From JACDAS01 sp046262415 (GTDB lineage Bacteria; Actinomycetota; Thermoleophilia; Gaiellales; Gaiellaceae), in contig JBHEMU010000171.1 in the NCBI GenBank assembly GCA_046262415.1, positions 1 to 11,193 on the forward strand: a stretch of 11,193 nt of DNA. Direction: 5' to 3'. The notes beneath the pieces are model-generated. The model had not been told where the DNA came from and did not search any database. It saw only the letters and a list, made by a program, of their open reading frames with translations. Position numbers and translations under genes: made by a program. How positions within the stretch are numbered: position 1 is the first letter of the stretch; each line of letters begins with the position of its first letter. Shown piece after piece: positions 5,646 to 11,022 of the stretch.

Positions 5646-6653
5646 TCAGTCCGCGGCCGCGAGCGCCTGCTCCAGATCCGCCCAGAGCACGCCAACGTCC
5701 TCGAGTCCGACGCTGAGGCGCAGCAGCCCTTCCGGCACGCGGTCGCCCTCCCAGCGATGCCGCGACTCCATCGCCGACTCGACGCCGCCGAGGCTGGTGG
5801 CGTTCTTGATCGCCCGCGTCCCGGTCTCGACCTTTCGCGCGGCTGCCCCGCCGCCGGCGACGTCGAACGAGAGCAGCCCCCCGAAGCCGCCCTGCATGAA
5901 CCGGGCGGCGCGCTCGTCGCCGAGGCCGGGGTAGCGCACGCGCTCGACCGACGCATGCGCGGCGAGCCGGCCGGCCAGCTCGAGCGCCGTCGCCGACTGG
6001 CGCCGGACGCGCAGCTCGAGGGTCTTCAGCCCGCGCAGCAAGAGCCAGGCCGTGTCGGGTGCGGCGACAGGGCCGGAGAGCCCGCGCCAGCTCTTCAGGC
6101 GCTCGTGGTGCTCGGCCGATTGGCACACGAGCACCCCGGCGAGCACGTCCGAATGGCCGCCGAGGTACTTCGTCGCGCTGTGCAGGACGACGTCCGCGCC
6201 GTGCTCGAGCGGGCGGAGCAGCACCGGCGTCGAGGCGGTCGCGTCCACGAGGACGAGCCCGGGGTGGGCCGCCGCGGCCTCGAGGTCGGGGAAGGACAGG
6301 AACGGGTTGGAGGGTGCCTCGAGCCAGACCAGATCCGCTCCTTCGGGCGGCGCGCCGGTCTGGTCGAACTCGACACACCGAAGCCCCCAGCGCTCGAGTG
6401 AGCGCAGGAGGAGCGGCGTCCCGTAGTAGCAGCCCTCCGCCAGGGCCACGGTCTGACCCGGCCCGAGCAGCGCCAGCGCCGCCGCCGCGCTCGCCGCCGC
6501 GCCCGAGGCGTAGAGGAGCGCGTGCCCACCGTCGAGCCCGCCGAGCGCCCGCTCGGCCTGCGCTCCGGTCGGATGGTCGTAGCGCGAGTAGTAGAAGGCC
6601 CCGGGCTCACCGTCCTCGAAGGCCCAGATCGTCGACCGGTCGAGCCGTCCCAC
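5646..6653 (-). CDS. Cys/Met-metabolism PLP-dependent enzyme (cystathionine gamma-synthase/lyase family), short N-terminus
   Basis: A fold-type I PLP enzyme of the MetB/MetC/MGL family acting on sulfur amino acids. Visible marks are FYYSRYDHPTG (20-30) with Tyr22 and Arg24, which bind the cofactor phosphate of the neighbouring subunit, Tyr76/77 in EGCYYGTP, Asp137 (VLVDATASTP), which contacts the PLP ring nitrogen, PLP Lys162 in LHSATKYLGGHSDVLAG, and the end motif TSLGGVESAMESRH with LLRLSVGLEDV. At 335 residues it lacks roughly the first 40-50 residues of the usual 380-400, which normally reach into the partner's active site. The GTG at 6653 is the furthest plausible start; TATCGT (6666-6661) ends 7 nt before it, suggesting a leaderless mRNA. 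Synthase, gamma-lyase and O-acylhomoserine sulfhydrylase cannot be told apart from this. The gene diverges from the carboxylase gene with 35 bp between starts. Confidence 0.9.
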   Translation of the reverse strand: MGRLDRSTIWAFEDGEPGAFYYSRYDHPTGAQAERALGGLDGGHALLYASGAAASAAAALALLGPGQTVALAEGCYYGTPLLLRSLERWGLRCVEFDQTGAPPEGADLVWLEAPSNPFLSFPDLEAAAAHPGLVLVDATASTPVLLRPLEHGADVVLHSATKYLGGHSDVLAGVLVCQSAEHHERLKSWRGLSGPVAAPDTAWLLLRGLKTLELRVRRQSATALELAGRLAAHASVERVRYPGLGDERAARFMQGGFGGLLSFDVAGGGAAARKVETGTRAIKNATSLGGVESAMESRHRWEGDRVPEGLLRLSVGLEDVGVLWADLEQALAAAD

Positions 6654-6666
6654 AGCCCCGACGATA
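6654..6666 (-). promoter_or_regulatory. putative leaderless promoter of the PLP-enzyme gene (-10 TATCGT)
   Basis: TATCGT reads on the minus strand at 6666-6661, with 7 nt (CGGGGCT) to the GTG at 6653. No Shine-Dalgarno sequence precedes the start. A -35 at normal spacing would cover 6684-6689, the start of the divergent carboxylase gene, and is not recognisable. Confidence 0.4.
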
Positions 6667-6675
6667 CCGCTGCTC

Positions 6676-6688
6676 TAGGCTCCCCAGG
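6676..6688 (+). promoter_or_regulatory. putative leaderless promoter of the carboxylase gene (-10 TAGGCT)
   Basis: TAGGCT at 6676-6681 is followed by 7 nt (CCCCAGG) and the ATG at 6689. The AGG touching the ATG is too close to work as a ribosome-binding site. A -35 at normal spacing would sit on the start codon of the divergent gene; none is recognisable. Confidence 0.42.
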
Positions 6689-8254
6689 ATGGCCACGACC
6701 GAGGACTCGACGCAGGCCAAGCTCGAGCGCCTGGAACGGTTGCGCGACCAGGCGCTGCACGAGGGGGACGAGAAGGCGATCGAGCGGCAGCGCGAGCGCG
6801 GGAAGCTGCTCGCGCGCGAGCGCCTGGAGAAGCTGCTCGACTCCGGCTCCTTCGTCGAGCTCGACCGCTACATGCGGCACCGAACGGCCGAGTTCGGGAT
6901 GCTCGAACGGCGGCCCTACGGGGACGCGGTGGTCACCGGCTACGGGACGATCCTCGGGCGCAAGGTCTTCGTCTTCTCGCAGGACTTCACCGTCTTCGGA
7001 GGCAGCCTCTCCGAGGTCTTCGCCGAGAAGATCTGCAAGGTGATGGACCTCGCGGTCAAGTACGGCTGCCCCGTGATCGGGATCAACGACTCCGGGGGCG
7101 CCCGGATCCAGGAGGGCGTCGTGTCGCTGGCCGGGTACGCGGAGATCTTCTGGCGGAACGTGCAGGCCTCGGGGGTCGTGCCGCAGCTCAGCCTGGTGAT
7201 GGGCCCCTGCGCCGGCGGCGCGGTCTACTCGCCCGCGATCACCGACTTCGTCTTCATGGTCGAGGACACCTCGTACATGTTCATCACCGGGCCCGACGTC
7301 GTGAAGACGGTGACCGGGGAGGAGGTCTCGTTCGAGGAGCTCGGCGGGGCCGCGACCCACGCCGCCCGATCGGGAGTCGCGCACTTCGCCGCACCCGACG
7401 AGGAGGCCTGCCTCGAGGACGCGCGCTACCTGCTGTCGTTCCTGCCGCAGAACAACCTCGAGCCGCCGCCGTACTCGGCTCCGTCCGATCCGGTCGACCG
7501 CGAGGACTCCGGCCTGGACACGCTGATCCCGGACAACCCCAACAAGCCGTACGACATCAAGGACGTGATCTGCCGGGTGGTCGACGACGGCGATTTCCTC
7601 GAGGTGCACGAGCGCTTCGCGGAGAACATCGTCTGCGGCTTCGCCCGGCTCGGCGGCCATCCGGTGGGCATCGTCGGCAACCAGCCGCGCTCGCTCGCGG
7701 GCGTGCTCGACATCGACTCCTCGGTGAAGGGAGCCCGGTTCGTCCGCACGTGCGACGCGTTCAACGCCCCCCTCGTCACCTTCGTCGACGTCCCCGGCTT
7801 CCTCCCGGGCACCGACCAGGAGTGGCGCGGGATCATCCGCCACGGCGCCAAGCTGCTCTACGCCTACTCGGAGGCGACGGTGCCCAAGCTCGCGGTGATC
7901 ACCCGCAAGGCCTACGGCGGCGCCTACGACGTCATGAGCTCGAAGCACATCCGCGCCGACTTCAACTTCGCCTGGCCGACGGCCGAGGTCGCGGTGATGG
8001 GGCCGGAGGGCGCCGTCAACATCGTCTTCCGCGACGAGCTGGCGGAGGCCGAGGACCCCGAGACCAGGCGGGCCGAGCTGATCGAGGACTACCGGGAGCG
8101 GTTCGCGAACCCGTACTCGGCCGCCGAGCGCGGCTACGTCGACGACGTGATCGAGCCGAGGCGGACGCGGCCGGTCCTGATCGACGCGCTGGAGACGTCG
8201 CTGCCGAAGCGGGAGCGCCGGCCGCCCCGCAAGCACGGAAACATCCCCCTCTGA
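6689..8254 (+). CDS. acyl-CoA carboxylase beta (carboxyltransferase) subunit, PccB/AccD type, probably propionyl-CoA
   Basis: The carboxyltransferase half of a biotin-dependent acyl-CoA carboxylase, moving CO2 from biotin on a separate alpha chain to acetyl-, propionyl- or butyryl-CoA. It has 521 residues, the normal length. The N-terminal crotonase-like domain has ERGKLLARERLEKLLDSGSF (36-55), INDSGGARIQEG (132-143) and GPCAGGAVYSPAITDF (172-187), which form oxyanion holes. The C-terminal domain has GNQPRSLAGVLDIDSS (330-345), VPGFLPGTDQE (368-378), RKAYGGAYDVMSSKH (406-420) and AWPTAEVAVMGPEGAVNI (428-445). Asp414 in GGAYDVM corresponds, from memory, to PccB Asp422 of Streptomyces coelicolor, reported to favour propionyl-CoA. 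The gene appears leaderless. No alpha subunit lies in the window. The 47-residue protein at 10685-10828 might be a related epsilon chain, but it is not adjacent. Confidence 0.96.
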   Translation: MATTEDSTQAKLERLERLRDQALHEGDEKAIERQRERGKLLARERLEKLLDSGSFVELDRYMRHRTAEFGMLERRPYGDAVVTGYGTILGRKVFVFSQDFTVFGGSLSEVFAEKICKVMDLAVKYGCPVIGINDSGGARIQEGVVSLAGYAEIFWRNVQASGVVPQLSLVMGPCAGGAVYSPAITDFVFMVEDTSYMFITGPDVVKTVTGEEVSFEELGGAATHAARSGVAHFAAPDEEACLEDARYLLSFLPQNNLEPPPYSAPSDPVDREDSGLDTLIPDNPNKPYDIKDVICRVVDDGDFLEVHERFAENIVCGFARLGGHPVGIVGNQPRSLAGVLDIDSSVKGARFVRTCDAFNAPLVTFVDVPGFLPGTDQEWRGIIRHGAKLLYAYSEATVPKLAVITRKAYGGAYDVMSSKHIRADFNFAWPTAEVAVMGPEGAVNIVFRDELAEAEDPETRRAELIEDYRERFANPYSAAERGYVDDVIEPRRTRPVLIDALETSLPKRERRPPRKHGNIPL

Positions 8255-8337
8255 GGTGCGCTCCCCCGGGCGCTACGTGGGCGTTTGGCGTCCGGATCTC
8301 CGGCGCAGACAGGGCGTATGCGACCGAGGAGGAGAAG

Positions 8338-8499
8338 ATGAAGAAGGGTCAGGACGAGCCGCGCCGGGAGGCGTCCGAGCAGCGGGCCGCCGAGGAGGTC
8401 AAGGAGGCCTTCAAGGCGGGCACCCCGCAGGACGTGACGAGCGTTCGAGCGAAGAGCTCGCGTCAGGGCAAGGTCACCGCCGACAAGTGGAACCAGTAG
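8338..8499 (+). CDS. small charged protein of unknown function (53 aa)
   Basis: I do not recognise a named family. The 53 residues are soluble and highly charged. The first half is an Arg/Lys/Glu-rich, probably helical segment (EPRREASEQRAAEEVKEAFK, residues 7-26). The second half is polar and ends in TADKWNQ, a tail I vaguely associate with short actinobacterial hypothetical proteins. There is no signal peptide, membrane segment or cysteine. The coding call rests on the ATG at 8338 with a very strong ribosome-binding site (GAGGAGGAG, 8326-8334, 3 nt away) and on composition typical of a protein. It begins 83 bp after the carboxylase gene on the same strand. A TATGCG at 8317-8322 could be a weak -10 but lacks a -35. 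Confidence 0.7.
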   Translation: MKKGQDEPRREASEQRAAEEVKEAFKAGTPQDVTSVRAKSSRQGKVTADKWNQ

Positions 8500-8503
8500 A
8501 CCG

Positions 8504-8525
8504 GAGCGCTGTCGTGGCGGCGCTC
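8504..8525. terminator. possible bidirectional terminator hairpin between convergent genes
   Basis: GAGCGC (8504-8509) and GCGCTC (8520-8525) form a perfect 6-bp GC-rich stem around a 10-nt loop, 4 bp after the 53-residue gene and 18 bp beyond the stop of the convergent GGDEF/HD-GYP gene. There is no T-run on either side, so it is not a classical intrinsic terminator. Confidence 0.35.
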
Positions 8526-8543
8526 GGCGGGTCCTAGCGACGC

Positions 8544-10346
8544 CTAGCTTGCCAGCGCCACGAGCTCGACCGGCGGCTCGCCCGTCTCGATCTCCGCGGC
8601 CAGCGCCACGACCACCTGCGGGTCGAACTGGGTGCCGGAGCAGCGTTTCAGCTCCGCGAGCGCCTCCTCGGCGGCGACGCCGGGCCCGTAGCAGCGCTCC
8701 GAGGTGATCGCGTCGTACGCATCGGCGGCGAGCAGGATGCGCGCGCCGAGCGGGATCGCGTCCCCGGCGAGCCGGTCCGGATAGCCGCTCCCGTCCCAGT
8801 GCTCGTGGTGGTGGAGGACCCACGTCGAGACCGGGTCGACGCCGAGGCTCTCGAGCATGCGGAAGCCGAGCTCGGGATGTCGCTGGAGCGTGGTCCGCTC
8901 CTCCGGCGTCAGGGGGCCGGGCTTGCGCAGGAGGTGCTCGGGAATCGCGAGCTTGCCGAGGTCGTGCAGGCTGCCCGCGAGGCGGATCAGCTCGACGTGC
9001 TCCTCGTCGAGGTCGAGCCGGACGGCGATCCTCGCGGCGAGCTCGGCGACCCGCTCGGAGTGTGTCCCCGTGTACGTGTCCCGCGCGTCGACGGCGCGGG
9101 AGAGGCTGGCCGCGGCCCGGAAGTGAGCGGCGCGGTCGCGGACGTCGGCGAGCCGCCGCAGCTCCGCGAGCTCGACGATCGCCGCCCGGTAGACGCGAAC
9201 CTGATTCTTGCCGTGCTCCTTCGCCCAGTAGAGCGCCCCGTCGGCCAGGCGCACGAGCTCGTCGCTCGTGGTCGCGTGGACCGGGAACGTCGCGACGCCG
9301 GCGCTGACGGTGATCGAGCCCGCCTGCTCGAACTCCTGGCCGGCGAGCCGCTCGAGGACCGCGGCGGCCACCGCCGACGCCTCGGCTTCGCCGCGCCCGG
9401 GCAGGAGGATCGCGAACTCGTCTCCGCCGAGCCGGAAGGTCTCGCCGTTCTGGCGGAAGCTGCCCGCGACGTGCTTCAGCAGCCGGTCGCCGGCCGGGTG
9501 GCCGAAGCGGTCGTTGATCCGCTTGAAGTCGTCCACGTCGAGCAGGCAGATGGTGAGGTCCTCGTTCTTCCGCTCGGCCCGCTCCAGCTCGTGCCCGAGT
9601 CGCTCGTGGAAATGGCGGTGGTTGCCGAGCCCGGTCAGCGGGTCGGTCAGCGCGAGCCTCATCGCCCGCAGGGCGTGGTAGCTGGAGCGCTGGTACAGGC
9701 CGATCGCGAGCAGCGGGCCGAACAGGGCGAGGCTGAGGATCTCGGCGCGCTCCCAGAGCACGACGAGCGCGAGTGCCGTCGAGGTCATCAGCGCGAAGGG
9801 GAGGGCGGTCGAGCGCACGTTCGACGCGAGCAGGGCGTGCAGCGGCCGGCGGGAGCTGACGGAGACCACGGCCGTGACGAGCGCCATGTTGACCCCGTAC
9901 TGCACGAGGCCGGCCAGGGCGATGCGCGCAACGAGGGCACCGGCACCGTCGCCGGGCACGGCGGCGACGGCCGCGCCGGTGACGGCGGCGGCGATCGCGA
10001 AGACAGAGGCGTTGTAGACGACCCGGATCGGGGGACGGTGCTCGACGAGCTGCATGATCGCCGGCGCGGCGAAGCAGACGATCACTCCGGCCTCCCAGCC
10101 GAAGAGGACGATGGCGGCGATGCCGAAGACGAAGGAAAGCGAGACGCCGCCCGCGTCCACGCCCTCGAGGGGGACGGGGAACCGCTCGGCGAGCGTCGAG
10201 GCTGCGAGCAGCGCGGCGATGCCGATCAGCTGCACGGTGTCGAGCGGGCCGAGGGCGAGCGACGCGAATGCCCACGCCAGCGCGGCCACGCCGGCGAGGC
10301 AGGTCGGCCCGACGACGGCCAGGAGCGGCCGGGGAATCGTCTTCAC
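8544..10346 (-). CDS. membrane GGDEF / HD-GYP cyclic-di-GMP turnover protein
   Basis: A 600-residue protein that may both make and break cyclic di-GMP. Residues about 7-217 form some eight hydrophobic segments, an integral-membrane input module resembling MASE-type domains but not assignable by eye. The GGDEF domain spans about 230-390, with DPLTGLGN (235-242), metal-binding Asp270 in LLDVDDFKRIND and an intact GGDEF (307-311). The inhibitory site RxxD is degenerate: Arg298 is kept, but the Asp position is Gly301. The HD-GYP domain (about 410-590) has His429 (GTHSERV), His461-Asp462 (HDLGK), His490, HHEHWDGSGYP (513-523) and DAYDAITSERCYG. The GTG at 10346 is preceded by GAGGAG, overlapping the stop of the upstream 56-residue gene, so the two are probably translated from one mRNA. 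A longer upstream open frame in this register has no ribosome site and overlaps that gene. Confidence 0.94.
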   Translation of the reverse strand: MKTIPRPLLAVVGPTCLAGVAALAWAFASLALGPLDTVQLIGIAALLAASTLAERFPVPLEGVDAGGVSLSFVFGIAAIVLFGWEAGVIVCFAAPAIMQLVEHRPPIRVVYNASVFAIAAAVTGAAVAAVPGDGAGALVARIALAGLVQYGVNMALVTAVVSVSSRRPLHALLASNVRSTALPFALMTSTALALVVLWERAEILSLALFGPLLAIGLYQRSSYHALRAMRLALTDPLTGLGNHRHFHERLGHELERAERKNEDLTICLLDVDDFKRINDRFGHPAGDRLLKHVAGSFRQNGETFRLGGDEFAILLPGRGEAEASAVAAAVLERLAGQEFEQAGSITVSAGVATFPVHATTSDELVRLADGALYWAKEHGKNQVRVYRAAIVELAELRRLADVRDRAAHFRAAASLSRAVDARDTYTGTHSERVAELAARIAVRLDLDEEHVELIRLAGSLHDLGKLAIPEHLLRKPGPLTPEERTTLQRHPELGFRMLESLGVDPVSTWVLHHHEHWDGSGYPDRLAGDAIPLGARILLAADAYDAITSERCYGPGVAAEEALAELKRCSGTQFDPQVVVALAAEIETGEPPVELVALAS

Positions 10347-10356
10347 GGCTCGCTCC

Positions 10357-10527
10357 TCACCACCCGAAGTGAATCTCGGTGACGCTGTCGCTGAACTCCA
10401 ACGTGGTGCCGGGATCGTCGTCGCCCGCGGGCGCGAGCCCTCCGTCGCTGCCGGCCTGCGCGAGCACCGCCGCCACGAGGACGAGAACGACGAACAGAAC
10501 CACCGAACGAACTGACCTCCACTGCAT
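10357..10527 (-). CDS. small exported or membrane-anchored protein (56 aa)
   Basis: Family not recognised. Residues 1-8 (MQWRSVRS) are positively charged, 9-23 form a strongly hydrophobic helix (VVLFVVLVLVAAVLA), and AQA-GS near 23-27 would be a fair signal-peptidase site. The rest is a roughly 30-residue acidic tail with a DDD cluster and the end TEIHFGW. It is thus either a secreted peptide of about 31 residues or a single-pass protein with an outside tail. The ATG at 10527 has an AGGAG-like purine run (about 10532-10544) upstream. A competing TTG start at 10531 in another frame gives only an Arg-rich shadow. The stop lies 10 bp before the GGDEF/HD-GYP start, with the ribosome site of that gene overlapping its stop, so an operon is likely. 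Confidence is limited by size. Confidence 0.62.
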   Translation of the reverse strand: MQWRSVRSVVLFVVLVLVAAVLAQAGSDGGLAPAGDDDPGTTLEFSDSVTEIHFGW

Positions 10528-10585
10528 GCAACCCTCTCCTCTCCCGTCGATGTCCCGATTCTGCGCTGCGCGGCGCGCTCGGGAA

Positions 10586-10662
10586 TCACCCGGAAGGGGT
10601 GACTGCAGTACCCCGAACGGGGGATCCCCGCTCCGGCCGGCCGCATCCCCGGAACGAGGGAT
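10586..10662. promoter_or_regulatory. cluster of three CCCC/GGGG dyads, probable operators
   Basis: Three similar inverted repeats lie in the divergent intergenic region. TCACCC-GGAAG-GGGTGA (10586-10602) is a perfect 6-bp dyad. CCCC-GAACG-GGGG (10611-10623) is perfect over 4 bp. ATCCC-CGGAACGA-GGGAT (10645-10662) is perfect over 5 bp. All share a GRA(A/C)-like centre flanked by C-runs and G-runs. Centres are about 23 and 36 bp apart. The third covers the expected -35 of the 10685 gene. The arrangement suggests sites for a dimeric regulator such as a LuxR/NarL-type response regulator; the protein is unknown. Confidence 0.45.
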
Positions 10663-10672
10663 CCGACGCCGC

Positions 10673-10684
10673 TACGCTGAGCGA
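10673..10684 (+). promoter_or_regulatory. putative leaderless promoter (-10 TACGCT) of the 47-aa gene
   Basis: TACGCT at 10673-10678 is followed by 6 nt (GAGCGA) and a GTG at 10685, so the predicted first transcribed base is the start codon. The position for a -35 (10650-10655) reads CGGAAC, inside the third dyad. Confidence 0.48.
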
Positions 10685-10828
10685 GTGGACCTCGACGTGG
10701 ACCCGGAGCCGAGCCAGTCGGAGCGCGGGGCGATCGCGGCGGCGCTGGCGGAGGCGCAGGTCGAGCAGGACCCGAGAAGCCCATGGTGGCGCCGCGGTCT
10801 CCAGGAGAACACCTCTGAAGACGTCTAG
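10685..10828 (+). CDS. small leaderless protein (47 aa), possibly acyl-CoA carboxylase epsilon-like
   Basis: A 47-residue acidic protein starting at GTG. It begins with LDVDPEPSQSERGAIAAALA, then a polar linker and SPWWRRGL before an acidic tail, ENTSEDV. The pattern of a PxPxxxExxAxxxAL helix followed by an S-x-W segment recalls the epsilon subunits of actinobacterial acyl-CoA carboxylases (PF13822), but the match is from memory and weak. The alternative is an unrelated conserved small protein. Support for coding is the exact spacing to TACGCT, protein-like composition and absence of a better overlapping frame. The TAG stop is the last base triplet before the 97-bp repeat. If epsilon-like, its partner could be the beta subunit encoded at 6689-8254. 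Confidence 0.58.
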   Translation: MDLDVDPEPSQSERGAIAAALAEAQVEQDPRSPWWRRGLQENTSEDV

Positions 10829-11022
10829 GAGCGTGCGTCTCTACCCGGATGCGCTCGTGCGGTCGACTCAGACGGAGCACGGGCAAGCCCGTGCTCCTGA
10901 GGTCGGCGTCGCAAGCGACGCCTGGGAGCGTGGGTCTCTACCCGGATGCGCTCGTGCGGTCGGCCCAGACGGAGCACGGGCAAGTCCGCGCTCCTGAGGT
11001 CGGCGTCGCAAGCGACGCCTAG
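10829..11022. repeat. two tandem 97-bp repeats with internal hairpins
   Basis: Unit 1 (10829-10925) and unit 2 (10926-11022) are identical at 91 of 97 positions by my count. Each begins GAGCGTG and ends GCGACGCCT(G/A)G. Each contains two dyads with AA centres. The first has arms GAGCACGGGC and GCCCGTGCTC (10877-10898, perfect in unit 1; one A-C mismatch and one G-U pair in unit 2). The second has arms GGCGTCGC and GCGACGCC (perfect in both, at 10905-10922 and 11002-11019). The pair fills the space between the TAG of the plus-strand small gene and the stop of convergent pgsA. It could act as a bidirectional transcription stop or mRNA-end stabiliser, or be a REP-like dispersed element. I see no protein in it. 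Confidence 0.9.

Noticed and set aside
6095..8236. A 713-residue minus-strand frame opposite the carboxylase gene
   Set aside because: It is a GC-driven antisense frame; the plus strand encodes a full PccB-type protein with all motifs.
8292..8303. CCGGA-TC-TCCGG dyad upstream of the 53-residue gene as an operator
   Set aside because: A single 5-bp GC-rich dyad is expected by chance at this base composition, and no promoter can be fixed next to it.
8799..10382. A 527-residue plus-strand frame opposite the GGDEF/HD-GYP gene
   Set aside because: Antisense shadow with no domain; the minus strand has intact GGDEF and HD-GYP motifs.
10346..10886. N-terminal extension of the GGDEF/HD-GYP frame up to 10886
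   Set aside because: The extension runs through the repeat, the 47-aa gene, the dyads and the 56-aa gene in a low-quality frame without a ribosome site; GTG at 10346 with GAGGAG is a much better start.
10829..11022. CRISPR array or attachment-site interpretation of the 97-bp repeats
   Set aside because: Only two directly abutting units with no spacers, no cas genes, no tRNA or integrase at the site.
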